From Treponema sp. (lineage in GTDB: Bacteria; Spirochaetota; Spirochaetia; Treponematales; Treponemataceae): DNA of 64,000 nt. Positions 32,923 through 42,298 of the stretch are shown here, in pieces. Positions within the stretch are counted from its first letter, which is position 1; each line of letters begins with the position of its first letter. The stretch lies in NCBI GenBank assembly GCA_017963165.1, contig JAGCTZ010000125.1, forward strand, positions 11,453 through 75,452. The letters are read 5' to 3'. The notes under the pieces are model-generated. The model was given only the letters and a program-made list of their open reading frames with translations. It had not been told where the DNA came from and searched no databases. The translations under genes and the position numbers were made by a program.

Positions 32923-33648
32923 ATGAAAACATACAAATACGAAACTCATTTGCATACAGTTCAGGGAAGTGCCTGTGGTCATTCCGGAGGGCAGGAATAT
33001 ATTGAACCATTTTTCAACGCCGGTTATTCCGGTATTTTTGTTACTGACCATTTTTTGGGAGGAAATACTGCAGTACCAAAAGAAGGAAACTGGCTTGATC
33101 GTATAGATCATTATTGCAGTGGCTATGAAGCAGCTTTAGCGCGTGCACAACAATTCAATAAAGAAAAAGGTCTTGCCGGCACAGATGATGAATTTAAAGT
33201 TTTTTTTGGAATAGAGCAGACCTTTGACGGCGATGATTATCTTATTTATGGACTGGACAAGCACTGGCTTTATGATCATCCGGAAATTGAGACTATGCGT
33301 CACCGTGAAGTTTTTGAAGCTGTAAATCGTGAAGGTGGACTTATGATTCAGGCTCATCCTTTTCGTATGCGTGATTATATAAAGGCCATTCATATTCATC
33401 CGCGTGATATTCATGGAGTCGAAATTTATAATGCCGGAAATAAGGCTATAGAAAATGAACTTGCTGAACATTATGCCAGAGCTTATGATTTTCCTGTGAC
33501 AAGTGGAAGCGATATCCATCGGGTTGATTTTATTCCAAATGCACCCGGTAAGCTTAATATAGGCGGTATGGAATTTGACACTCCGCTTAAGGATACTTTT
33601 GATTACGCAGAAAGAATTAAAAATAAAGAGGGCAGGATTTTAAGATAA
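32923..33648 (+). CDS. PHP-domain phosphoesterase-like protein
   Basis: This 241-residue protein has the polymerase-and-histidinol-phosphatase metal fold. ETHLHTVQGSACGHS at residues 6-20 supplies the H-x-H pair, FVTDHF lies near 43, FFGIEQTF near 91, LMIQAHPFR near 145 and a final SGSDIH near 195. It probably hydrolyses a phosphate ester, possibly a sugar phosphate given its position directly before galK. Histidinol phosphatase activity is possible, since hisB here lacks that domain, but the sequence does not prove it. It heads a tight four-gene operon whose next ATG follows its stop directly. Confidence 0.82.
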   Translation: MKTYKYETHLHTVQGSACGHSGGQEYIEPFFNAGYSGIFVTDHFLGGNTAVPKEGNWLDRIDHYCSGYEAALARAQQFNKEKGLAGTDDEFKVFFGIEQTFDGDDYLIYGLDKHWLYDHPEIETMRHREVFEAVNREGGLMIQAHPFRMRDYIKAIHIHPRDIHGVEIYNAGNKAIENELAEHYARAYDFPVTSGSDIHRVDFIPNAPGKLNIGGMEFDTPLKDTFDYAERIKNKEGRILR

Positions 33649-34836
33649 ATGAAAAAATTTACAATTACCCCAGAGGTTCTAAAACAAAAGTTTATCGAAA
33701 TGTATGGTGAAGGTGAGGAACAGACAGTCCGTATGTTTGCTTCTCCTGCACGCATTAATATTATTGGTGAACATATTGATTACAATGGTGGAAAGGTTTT
33801 TCCTGCCGCAATAGACCGCTATCTTTATGTTGCAATCCGCAAGCGTGGTGATTCAAAAATAATCTACAACGATTTGTTTTTTGAGGGCACTTACACCTTT
33901 GATATAAAAGACAATTTTACTTTTGCCAAAGCCAACGATTATGCAAACTTTTTGAACGGTATTTTATCCTGCATGAAAAAAAAGGGATATACCTTTGACT
34001 GTGGTTTTGAAGTTCTTATTGCAAGCAATGTTCCAAGTGCCGGAGGAATCAGTTCTTCTTCTGCTTTGGAATGTGGTTTTGCCTGGGCTGTAAATCAGAC
34101 TTTTGATTTTGACATCTCGCGCAAGGATATTGCACTTATGGGTCAGCAGAGTGAGCATGAGTTTATGAACGTGAACTGCGGAATTATGGATCAATATATT
34201 ATTGCAACTGCTCGTGCAGAAACTGCAGAACTGTTAGATTGTGCTAATATTACGCATGAGTATGTTCCGCTTGTTCTTGGTGATTACCGCTTTATAGTGA
34301 TGAATACAAAAAAGCAGCGAAAGCTTGCCGATTCAAAATACAATGAACGACGCAGTCAGTGCGAGGCAGGACTAACAATGCTTAGAAATGCAGGTCACAA
34401 TATTCCAAATCTTTGCTCAATGACATGTGAACAGTTTGAACAATGGAGTGACTGTATATCGGATCCAGTTATTTATATGCGGGTTCGTCATTGTGTAACA
34501 GAAATGGATAGAGTCCTTCGTGCTGTTGATGCTTTAAAAGCAAACGACCTTGTTAGTCTAGGCAAACTTTTATATGCATCACACGAATCGCTCAAAAATG
34601 ATTATGAGGTTACAGGAATAGAACTGGATACTCTGGTTGAGGCTGCTTCTCATCAACAGGGTTGTCTTGGTGCACGCATGACTGGTGCCGGTTTTGGTGG
34701 CTGTGCAATTGCACTTGTTCACAAAGATTGTGTTCAGGATTTTATTCAGAATGTTCAAATTGAATATACAGAAAAAATCGGTTACAACGGTGATTTCTTT
34801 GCCTGTGGTGCCGGAGAAGGGGTAAAAGAATTATGA
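33649..34836 (+). CDS. galK: Galactokinase
   Basis: This GHMP kinase phosphorylates alpha-D-galactose. The 395-residue protein carries the galactokinase signature region RINIIGEHIDYNGG near residue 30 and the ATP-binding NVPSAGGISSSSALECGFA near 125. GIMDQYIIATA lies near 178 with the catalytic Asp, and the C-terminal motif is MTGAGFGGCAIALV. It is translated directly after the PHP gene (TAA-ATG) and overlaps the next gene by 4 nt. Its neighbours suggest use of a galactose-containing, possibly acetylated glycan. Confidence 0.94.
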   Translation: MKKFTITPEVLKQKFIEMYGEGEEQTVRMFASPARINIIGEHIDYNGGKVFPAAIDRYLYVAIRKRGDSKIIYNDLFFEGTYTFDIKDNFTFAKANDYANFLNGILSCMKKKGYTFDCGFEVLIASNVPSAGGISSSSALECGFAWAVNQTFDFDISRKDIALMGQQSEHEFMNVNCGIMDQYIIATARAETAELLDCANITHEYVPLVLGDYRFIVMNTKKQRKLADSKYNERRSQCEAGLTMLRNAGHNIPNLCSMTCEQFEQWSDCISDPVIYMRVRHCVTEMDRVLRAVDALKANDLVSLGKLLYASHESLKNDYEVTGIELDTLVEAASHQQGCLGARMTGAGFGGCAIALVHKDCVQDFIQNVQIEYTEKIGYNGDFFACGAGEGVKEL

Positions 34837-35489
34837 GTAAATATGTTTGTTTAAGCTTTGATGATGGCCCGAATAATGAACCGGGTGATAACACAATGAA
34901 CGACATGCTTGATATTTTGGAAAAACATAATGTTCCAGGTTCCTTCTTTTTAATTGGAAATAAAATTACACCAGAAAATAAAAAGGTAATCCTTAGAGCA
35001 GTAGAGCTTGGCTGCGATATCCAGAATCATTCGTGGACACATCCTTTTATGGGCAAGATGACAGCCGAACAGATAAAAGAAGAATACAAAAAATGCGACG
35101 ATGTAATTACAGAAATTACAGGAGTAAGACCAACCTTTTTCCGTCCGCCATTTATAAGTCTTTCGCAGACTGTGTTTGATAACATCAATGTTCCTTTTAT
35201 TTGTGGTTGTGGTTGTAACGACTGGGAACCGGATAAAGATGCTGATTACCGATATGAGCATATGCTCGACTATGTATATAATGGAACAATTTTTCTTCTT
35301 CATGTAATGGAAGGAAATAAGGCAACACTGGAGGCTGTAGACCGTGCAATTCCAGTTCTAAAAGAAGAGGGTTGTGTGTTTGTAAATCTTCCAGAACTGT
35401 TTGAAAAATGTGGCGTAGATCCTCATGTGAAAAATGCACTCTGGTCTATTGCAGATAAAGAAATAAAAGGTAATGTATGGCAGATGTAA
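34833..35489 (+). CDS. Polysaccharide deacetylase (CE4, NodB domain)
   Basis: This 218-residue protein is a metal-dependent deacetylase domain. SFDDGPNN holds the catalytic and metal Asp (residues 8-15). QNHSWTHPFMG near 64 holds the H-x3-H metal site. TFFRPPF lies near 108 and IFLLHVME near 155. There is no signal peptide, so it should act in the cytoplasm on an imported sugar or oligosaccharide, unlike most cell-wall CE4 enzymes. It overlaps galK by 4 nt and the next esterase by 13 nt. Confidence 0.88.
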   Translation: MSKYVCLSFDDGPNNEPGDNTMNDMLDILEKHNVPGSFFLIGNKITPENKKVILRAVELGCDIQNHSWTHPFMGKMTAEQIKEEYKKCDDVITEITGVRPTFFRPPFISLSQTVFDNINVPFICGCGCNDWEPDKDADYRYEHMLDYVYNGTIFLLHVMEGNKATLEAVDRAIPVLKEEGCVFVNLPELFEKCGVDPHVKNALWSIADKEIKGNVWQM

Positions 35490-36370
35490 AATCAGAAATT
35501 CCATGGGCAAATGAAATTCCCGAAGGAGCATTTATTTCAACTTCACCTACCTATAAGGTTGGAGAATATTTTTCGCGTTTTCATAAAGATACTTTTACAC
35601 CGACAACCTTTGCACAGATGGGTTATTATTTTTACGACCCTACTGAACATGGTTATGCAAAAGGTCGTGAATATCCGCTTTTTATCTTTATGCATGGAAG
35701 ATCAAATGCTCTGGAAGGCGATATCTGTATCAATTATGGGGGTGCAGAATTTTATTCTAAAGAAGAATATCAGCAGGCCGTTGGAGGAGCATATCTTTTG
35801 ATGCCGCTTGCAAATGAATACAAGGACGAGCAGGGAAGATGTCAGGGAACCTGGAGTAATGATTATGTGCGTCCTGTTTATGAACTGATTAATTCGTTTA
35901 TTCAAAAGCATACGGCCGCTAATGGTGGAGTTAGTAAAAAGGTTATAATTGGAAATTCTGCCGGTGCTACAATGTGCTTTAGCATGGTCAACGCCTATAC
36001 AGATTTTTTTGATGCGCTTATACCTATTGGCACCGAAGCAATTCCAGATGACAAAACCTTAGACCGCTACGATCAGAACAATGTTGCACTTTTTTATGCT
36101 ATGGCAAAGCGCGATGAATTTAATGATTTTGAAAAGGATGTTGTTCCGCGGTTGCCACGTCTAAGACAGATGAAGCGATGTTTTATTTTTACACCAGATT
36201 GGGTTTATAACGGAGACCACGGAATTGCTTCGATCAACTTTGGTGTAGAAATGGGACAGCACTGTCTTACAAATCCAATGCACTGCAACTTAAAGTTTGA
36301 TGACGGCACCATAATGGAGCCGTCGCTGCCAGATGGAGTAACCGGTTGGCTCAAGGAAATTATTTCCTAG
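35477..36370 (+). CDS. Alpha/beta-hydrolase esterase (CE1/feruloyl-esterase-like)
   Basis: This 297-residue cytoplasmic hydrolase has the nucleophile elbow IIGNSAGATMCF near residue 155 and the oxyanion region FIFMHGRSNALEGD near residue 74. A possible catalytic His lies in NGDHGIAS near 252. It resembles the esterase-D/PHB-depolymerase type. With the deacetylase and galactokinase it may remove acyl groups from imported oligosaccharides. It overlaps the deacetylase gene by 13 nt, and its end overlaps the convergent ABC transporter gene by 4 nt. Confidence 0.75.
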   Translation: MADVKSEIPWANEIPEGAFISTSPTYKVGEYFSRFHKDTFTPTTFAQMGYYFYDPTEHGYAKGREYPLFIFMHGRSNALEGDICINYGGAEFYSKEEYQQAVGGAYLLMPLANEYKDEQGRCQGTWSNDYVRPVYELINSFIQKHTAANGGVSKKVIIGNSAGATMCFSMVNAYTDFFDALIPIGTEAIPDDKTLDRYDQNNVALFYAMAKRDEFNDFEKDVVPRLPRLRQMKRCFIFTPDWVYNGDHGIASINFGVEMGQHCLTNPMHCNLKFDDGTIMEPSLPDGVTGWLKEIIS

Positions 36371-38196
36371 TTATACTTACCAGCCTGAGCATTCCACATT
36401 TCTGCATACTTGCCGTTTTTGGCCAGCAGCTGCTTGTGAGTTCCTTCTTCTATAATATGACCTTCTTCAAGCATGATGATACGGTCTGCATCTCGTGTTG
36501 TAGAAAGTCGGTGTGAAATATAGAAAACTGTCTTGCCTTTTGCAGCTGTTTCCATCGCTTTGTTAAGCTCGTATTCGGCAATAGGGTCAAGAGCGCTCGA
36601 AGGTTCGTCCATAATGAGAATATCTGCATCCTTGTAGAAGGCGCGCGAAATTGCAACCTTCTGACTTTCGCCACCAGAAAAATCAACACCTTTTTTATCA
36701 AACTCTGTTGTTACTTGAGTGAATAGTCCGTCCGGCAGATTAGCAAGCTTATTACCAAAGCCGGCTGCCTGCAGAGAGTCTGTGATTTTACCAGTCTGTT
36801 TTTCAAGCTCGTCTTTTGTCATATCATCCATTACAACATTTTCTGCAAGTGTTGCTCCGAACATCTGATAATCCTGGAAAACTACACCGATTCGTTTATG
36901 ATAATCAAGCGGTTTAAGAGTGCTTACATCTTTTCCGTGGTAGGTAATTGAACCTTTGCTTGGGTCATACAACCTCATAAGCAGTTTGATAAGAGTTGTT
37001 TTACCTGCACCGTTGTAACCTACAATCGCAATGTGTTCGCCGGGTTTTACAGTAAGCGAAATATCATCAAGAACTGTACGGCTTTTTTCATTATATTTAA
37101 AGCTGACATGATTAAGGACAAGTTCACCAGGGCCTTGTGGAACCGGGTCTCCAACATCCTGCTTGAGACGTGGTTCGTAGCCCAGAAAGGCACGAATCTT
37201 ATCGACAAACATACTGTTTTCGTGAGCAGCAGGACCAAGGTCAGCAAAACGACTGAGACATCCTCGTAAGCTTCCAGTTCTATTAAACAAAATTACAGCA
37301 TCACTGTAGTTGAGCGAATGAAGAACTGCAGCCTTATAAACAAGGTACGAAATATAAACACCATCAATCAGGAAATCACTCACAGCATAATTTCGCAGGA
37401 ACATAAGCCAGGTGCGGATACGGGATACCTTCTGGTGTTCGGTAATAATGTTGTCATCTGCTTCGGCAAATTCTTCTTCCAGCTGTTTGCCTGCCCGTGG
37501 ATGAAGACGAAGCTCCTTTGCATAATCCTTAAGGTAGAAAACACGGCTTACGTAATCGCGCTTTCGCATGTGTGGATTTACCTTTATGCGATTTGCATAA
37601 TTAACCTTGTTAAGCTTTGTCGAAACTAAAAAGCGCATGATGAATGAAACAACAACAAACACAATACCGATTGGGTCCGTCATAAGATAGAATACACCGG
37701 TTGTAAATAAAACTGTGATTGCCTGCATTCCCATATTGAGCATATTCAAAAAGCGGTCAATCGTTGCTTCTGATTCAGAAACGCCAAGAACAAAATCGTT
37801 GTAGTATTCCGGGTCGTCGTAGCAGAAAAGATCAATTTCCGAAGCCTTCTGGAAAAGCTGCTCTTTTAGTGCACGGTAAAGGCGTGGCTTATATTTATAG
37901 CTCCAGCCGTATATAAAAAGACCATCAGGAATAATCTGAATTATATTTATAAGAAGAATAAGTCCAATGTAAAAAAGCGCCTTTGTAAACGGCTCATGAA
38001 ATTCTGCACAACGCAAAACGTAGCGAATACCAAGCACGTGCTCCAGAAAAATAATTCCCTGGTAACGGAACGCATCATAAAGGTGATAAATCATATAGCC
38101 GGGACATGTCTTAAAGCAGAGCTTCCACAAAAAGATCTGGTTCTTGAGTACACTGGTTCCCTGTTTTTTTGTTTTCTTGTCTTTCATCATGCCCAA
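36367..38196 (-). CDS. ABC exporter half-transporter, permease plus ATPase (second of pair)
   Basis: The 609-residue half-transporter has a membrane domain in residues 1-330 and an ATPase domain after about 345. Walker A is IVGYNGAGKTTLIKLL, the signature is FSGGESQKVAISRAF, Walker B is ILIMDEPSSALD and the switch is YISHRLST. It is related to the gene immediately upstream, which it overlaps by 10 nt, so the two probably form a heterodimeric exporter. Substrate is unknown; peptides, lipids or drugs are all possible. Confidence 0.88.
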   Translation of the reverse strand: MGMMKDKKTKKQGTSVLKNQIFLWKLCFKTCPGYMIYHLYDAFRYQGIIFLEHVLGIRYVLRCAEFHEPFTKALFYIGLILLINIIQIIPDGLFIYGWSYKYKPRLYRALKEQLFQKASEIDLFCYDDPEYYNDFVLGVSESEATIDRFLNMLNMGMQAITVLFTTGVFYLMTDPIGIVFVVVSFIMRFLVSTKLNKVNYANRIKVNPHMRKRDYVSRVFYLKDYAKELRLHPRAGKQLEEEFAEADDNIITEHQKVSRIRTWLMFLRNYAVSDFLIDGVYISYLVYKAAVLHSLNYSDAVILFNRTGSLRGCLSRFADLGPAAHENSMFVDKIRAFLGYEPRLKQDVGDPVPQGPGELVLNHVSFKYNEKSRTVLDDISLTVKPGEHIAIVGYNGAGKTTLIKLLMRLYDPSKGSITYHGKDVSTLKPLDYHKRIGVVFQDYQMFGATLAENVVMDDMTKDELEKQTGKITDSLQAAGFGNKLANLPDGLFTQVTTEFDKKGVDFSGGESQKVAISRAFYKDADILIMDEPSSALDPIAEYELNKAMETAAKGKTVFYISHRLSTTRDADRIIMLEEGHIIEEGTHKQLLAKNGKYAEMWNAQAGKYN

Positions 38197-40040
38197 ATCC
38201 CCTCTTTTTGTTTCTTGGTGTCAGCAAGATAATTCTGTGCCTGCTTTGTATACATATCTGCATACAAACCCTTCTTTTTCATAAGCTCGCGGTGAGTTCC
38301 TTCTTCCCGAACCTGTCCCTGTTCCAGTAAAAATACATGGTCTGCATTTTGAACAGAAGAAAGTCTGTGCGAAATAAATAAGAGCGTATTTTCCTGACAG
38401 GCTTTCAGAATGTTATCAAAAAGCTTGTACTCTGCAATCGGGTCAAGCGCACTTGAAGGTTCGTCAAAAACCTTTACAGGACAGCGGCGTGCAAAAGCTC
38501 TGGATACAACAATTTTCTGAAACTCTCCGCCGGAAAGAACTGCACCTTCATCATCAAACTCACGGGTTAGGGTAGTGTTAATTCCTTTTGGCAGCGACAT
38601 TACTTTATCATAAACACCCGAAAGCTTGAGCGCATCTGTAACAATCTGTTCGCGTTCATTTTCAGGAATCTCTTCTCCAAGTGTAACGTTGTCTGCAACA
38701 CTCATAGAAAACATTCTGTTGTCCTGAAAGGCTGTAGCAAAAAGCGTCCGGTATTTCTGTAGGTTGTAATCTTTTATGTTACGACCATTCAGCAGAATTT
38801 CTCCTTCTGTCGGATCATAAAAACGAAGCAGTAGTTTGATTATTGTAGATTTGCCGGCACCGTTATGTCCAACTAACGCATAGGTTTTTCCACCTTCCAG
38901 CTTCATGTTCAGATTCGTAAGAACCGGAATATCCTTGTAGGCAAAACTAACATTCCTAAACTCGATTGATTCAATCTTTGTACCGGGATCTGCGCCATCA
39001 TAATCTTCCGGAATTTTTTCCTTGTATTCAAGAAACGTCTTAAGGTAATCAACAAAAAGACCGTTCTTAAAACATTCGGTAACAGAGTCTGTAAAGCCAA
39101 TCAAAATCCAGGTTGTGCTTACCATCATACTTGTAAGAACAGCAAGCTGTGGAAGCGACATGGAATTACTTACAAGAGTACGAAAAGAACCATAAATCAA
39201 AAGTCCTTCAAAAATAAAAGTAAAGGTAAACATAACATAAAGCCAGTGAAGAACTGCCGACTTCCAGATATATTTTTTTGTAACATCAGCAACACCCGTA
39301 ATAGAATCGCGGTACTGTCGCTTAAGCAGGCGGAAAACCTTTGTGATTCTCATTTCCTTTGCATATTCTTTAAGATACATTACGCGATTGATATAGTCGA
39401 TTCGTCGGTTGTGAGGAGCCATATCCTTGTTACGTTCATAATCAATGCGGCTGTTCAAACGGCGGAAGTAAAAGTTTCCGATTATAGGAAGCAGAATAAA
39501 AAGAACCGAAAGCCTGTCAACCTGGAACATAAAAATAAAAGCACAGACACTTGCGACAGCACCAAAAATAACGCCAAAAATCACTTCGACAGTGCGGATA
39601 AGATTTACATCAGCATTTTTCATGGCAAGCGTGTACTTATCGTAAAACTCTGCATTTTCAAAACATTCAAGTTCAACATTGCGGGATTTTTGGAATAACT
39701 TCTGATACAGTTTTTTATTAACTTCGGCCTGAGTGATTGGAATAATCTTTCCATTAAGATAACTGACATAAAGTGTCTTAGATGCAAATACTGCAACAGT
39801 AAGACCAATGAACATCATCAGAGTAGAAAAGGCGCGTCCTTCCTGAAGAGCATTGATAACATATCGCATGAAGAATGCACTGTAGAAAAGCCATTCTCCG
39901 TAATCAAGGATTGCAACAATAGCCTTATGAACAACAAGCCGCGGACAGATAGCCCACAGCAGCTTAAGAGCATAAAGATTGTTTTTTACGGCACCAATTC
40001 GTTTTTTAGATTTTCGGGCTTTTTCTTTTTTTTGAGACAT
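38187..40040 (-). CDS. ABC exporter half-transporter, permease plus ATPase (first of pair)
   Basis: The product is about 617 residues, starting MSQKKEKARKSKKRIG (very basic, cytoplasmic). The membrane domain spans about residues 20-340, then an ATPase domain with LVGHNGAGKSTIIKLLL, LSGGEFQKIVVSRAFARRC, VKVFDEPSSALD and FISHRLSS. I chose the ATG at 40038-40040, with GGAG 7 nt upstream. The frame stays open upstream through an 18-bp tandem repeat, but that stretch is not conserved-looking. Operon with the next half-transporter. Confidence 0.88.
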   Translation of the reverse strand: MSQKKEKARKSKKRIGAVKNNLYALKLLWAICPRLVVHKAIVAILDYGEWLFYSAFFMRYVINALQEGRAFSTLMMFIGLTVAVFASKTLYVSYLNGKIIPITQAEVNKKLYQKLFQKSRNVELECFENAEFYDKYTLAMKNADVNLIRTVEVIFGVIFGAVASVCAFIFMFQVDRLSVLFILLPIIGNFYFRRLNSRIDYERNKDMAPHNRRIDYINRVMYLKEYAKEMRITKVFRLLKRQYRDSITGVADVTKKYIWKSAVLHWLYVMFTFTFIFEGLLIYGSFRTLVSNSMSLPQLAVLTSMMVSTTWILIGFTDSVTECFKNGLFVDYLKTFLEYKEKIPEDYDGADPGTKIESIEFRNVSFAYKDIPVLTNLNMKLEGGKTYALVGHNGAGKSTIIKLLLRFYDPTEGEILLNGRNIKDYNLQKYRTLFATAFQDNRMFSMSVADNVTLGEEIPENEREQIVTDALKLSGVYDKVMSLPKGINTTLTREFDDEGAVLSGGEFQKIVVSRAFARRCPVKVFDEPSSALDPIAEYKLFDNILKACQENTLLFISHRLSSVQNADHVFLLEQGQVREEGTHRELMKKKGLYADMYTKQAQNYLADTKKQKEGIWA

Positions 40041-40120
40041 ATTACTGCTCCCCTTTTTTTTAATTAATTGCCCCCCATTATGACAAAAAATAAATAAAAA
40101 TTCCATAAGCGGCTTTCGGC

Positions 40121-40228
40121 GAATCTGACGACTTGGTTGATTCTGACGATTTGGTTGATTCTGACAACTTTGGCGATTCTGATGAATCTGTTGAATCTGA
40201 CAATTTGGACGATTCTGATGATTCGCGC
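40121..40228. repeat. Six tandem copies of an 18-bp repeat
   Basis: Units of GA(A/T)TCTGAC-GATTTGGTT follow one another without gaps at 40121, 40139, 40157, 40175, 40193 and 40211, with increasing divergence. The array lies between the divergent ABC exporter and diguanylate cyclase genes. Because 18 is a multiple of three, several frames stay open on both strands. Confidence 0.85.
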
Positions 40229-40302
40229 GAGGCCTTTGAAATTCAAAATTCTTTCCAAAGCGCAACTTCCATTTTTTTATTTCCTAATAGAAATTTTAGT
40301 TG

Positions 40303-40308
40303 TATAAT
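40303..40308 (+). promoter_or_regulatory. -10 box of the diguanylate cyclase gene, leaderless
   Basis: TATAAT, then 7 nt, then the ATG at 40316. There is no ribosome binding site and the -35 is weak. Confidence 0.5.
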
Positions 40309-40315
40309 TATAAGA

Positions 40316-42298
40316 ATGAAAAACATAGCAATTCTTGTTTATGATTTAACAGTTGAGTATAACATAGTTGTAACTGATGGAGTTCTCGATTTTTTTAAGG
40401 ATAAAGGGGATGATTTTCATTTAATTATATCAACTATAAATGCCCCTCATGCAACAAGTTTTGACTATGATTATCAGTATTGGACAGCACTGGAACTTTT
40501 AAAATCAGACAATATAGACGCTGTAATTGTTGTAACAAATTCTTTTTGTCATGATCTTACAATCCCGGAATTGTCAAAGGCTCTTGAATGTCTTGCGCCA
40601 AAACCTGTTGTTTCAATTTCTAATCCGCTTGATATTCCAACAAATCATTATACTTGTGTTTCATGCCAGCAGGCTTACGAAGAAGTTGTAGAGCATCTTT
40701 CAAAAAAACATAATAGAAAAAAAATTGCTTTTCTTTCTGCGGCACTTAATAAATCGCCTGAATCGGAAGAAAGAGAAAATGCATATAAAGCTGCCCTTAA
40801 AAAGTTTGGACTTGAATATAATCCGGATTGGGATTTAGCAGGAGATTTTACACCTCGGTCTGCGTATGATGCAATTCTTGGGCGCTATAAGAAAAAAGAA
40901 GATATTCCTTTTGATGCTTTGCTTTGTGCCAACGATTATATGGCAGCTGGAAGTCTTAGTGCTTTTCTTGAACTGGGGGTAAAGGTTCCGGAGGATATCT
41001 GTATTTTTGGTTTTGATGATGCCGAGGTTGCAACCAATGCTTCTCCAACACTTTCTACAATCAGTCAATCTGTTGCGCAAACCGGTTATGAAGCAGGAGC
41101 TCTTGTTTATGATATTCTTATGGGAAAAAAAGATGTTCCTAAAAGTGCTGTAATCCAGTCGTTTTCAATGTACCGGCAGTCTTGTGGTTGTATAGATATA
41201 AATAATAAGATTCGTGCTTATATCAATAATCAGGGAGAATTTATAGAGCAGGGGTCTGCAGATATGACACAGCTTCAGCTCTTTAACAATGGCTTAAATG
41301 ATATGGCAACAATCTATCATATTTTGAATATGTCAGATACTGTTGTAAAAATGCGGCTCTTTTTTAATCTTGTCGTAAAAAATCTGAATGTAGTACATAT
41401 TGGAATGATGGCTTTGTGTGTTTATGATGAACCGATTGAACTTAATTCCGAGGATGATTTTGTAATACCGGAAAAAGCGAATATGGTTATGCTTATAGAT
41501 GAAAGCCGCCATATTGAACAGAATTATTTTGACCAGGGGGGAATTGAATTTAACCCTAAAAAGCAGCTTCTTCCAGACGGACTTGAAGAGCTAGCCGGTG
41601 GAAACTATTATCTTTTACCAATATTCCTGCAGAAAAATAATTATGGTTATCTTGTTTGCCGCTTTCCTACAAATAAATATCCTATTTATACAATCTTTCT
41701 TAAGATTTTAGTAAACGCCTTTGTTCACTCTTATATTTATTCCAAGACCGAGCAGGAAAGAGCGTTAATGGCCGAAAAAAATCAAACCCTGAATTTTCAG
41801 TCAAAAACCGATGAACTTACACAACTCTTTAATCGCCGAGGATTTTTTGAATATGGTCAGCAGCTGCTTGATTTTTCTCTTATTGACGAAACCTGTGGCT
41901 GCGTCTTTTTCTGTGATCTTGACGGCTTAAAAACAATTAATGATACCTGGGGACACGACATAGGTGACCTTGCAATAAAAACAGAAGCAAAAGTTTTAAG
42001 AGCAGCCTTCCGCGATTCAGATTTGATTGGTCGCTTAAGCGGTGACGAATTTGGAGTAGTATCACCTGGTTGTCCTGCGCGCATTGTGGAACGAATGCGG
42101 GAGCGCTTTTTGGAATTAAACGAACAGTTTTCGCAGGAAGCCGGGTTACCGTTTACACTTTCAATCAGTATTGGAGCGATGGAATATAGCGGCACAGAAA
42201 ATGATTTGAACAAGCTCTTAACCCAGGCCGACAAAGATCTTTATAAAGAAAAGAAACGTAAGCATGCCCTGCGCGACAAAAACAAAGCCAAGACCTAA
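40316..42298 (+). CDS. Diguanylate cyclase with LacI/periplasmic-binding-like sensor
   Basis: This cytoplasmic protein of 660 residues has three parts. Residues 1-290 are a type 1 periplasmic-binding-like sensor as in LacI regulators, but without a helix-turn-helix (DGVLDFFKDKG, FDALLCANDYMAAGSLSAFL, ICIFGFDDAEVATNASPTLS). A middle domain spans about 330-480. A GGDEF domain spans about 500-655, with DELTQLFNRRGFF, FFCDLDGLKTIND and the active loop GRLSGDEFG. SGDEF is an accepted active variant. It probably makes c-di-GMP in response to a sugar-like ligand. The ATG at 40316 was chosen because the upstream in-frame part is the 18-bp repeat and TATAAT lies 7 nt before it. Confidence 0.87.
   Translation: MKNIAILVYDLTVEYNIVVTDGVLDFFKDKGDDFHLIISTINAPHATSFDYDYQYWTALELLKSDNIDAVIVVTNSFCHDLTIPELSKALECLAPKPVVSISNPLDIPTNHYTCVSCQQAYEEVVEHLSKKHNRKKIAFLSAALNKSPESEERENAYKAALKKFGLEYNPDWDLAGDFTPRSAYDAILGRYKKKEDIPFDALLCANDYMAAGSLSAFLELGVKVPEDICIFGFDDAEVATNASPTLSTISQSVAQTGYEAGALVYDILMGKKDVPKSAVIQSFSMYRQSCGCIDINNKIRAYINNQGEFIEQGSADMTQLQLFNNGLNDMATIYHILNMSDTVVKMRLFFNLVVKNLNVVHIGMMALCVYDEPIELNSEDDFVIPEKANMVMLIDESRHIEQNYFDQGGIEFNPKKQLLPDGLEELAGGNYYLLPIFLQKNNYGYLVCRFPTNKYPIYTIFLKILVNAFVHSYIYSKTEQERALMAEKNQTLNFQSKTDELTQLFNRRGFFEYGQQLLDFSLIDETCGCVFFCDLDGLKTINDTWGHDIGDLAIKTEAKVLRAAFRDSDLIGRLSGDEFGVVSPGCPARIVERMRERFLELNEQFSQEAGLPFTLSISIGAMEYSGTENDLNKLLTQADKDLYKEKKRKHALRDKNKAKT

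Noticed and set aside
40121..40228. Tandem repeats considered as a CRISPR array
   Set aside because: Units are 18 bp with no spacers between them and no cas genes nearby.
40133..40315. Upstream ATG giving the diguanylate cyclase a Ser-Asp-rich N-terminal tail
   Set aside because: It lies inside the repeat array and upstream of the TATAAT box; the sensor domain begins properly at 40316.
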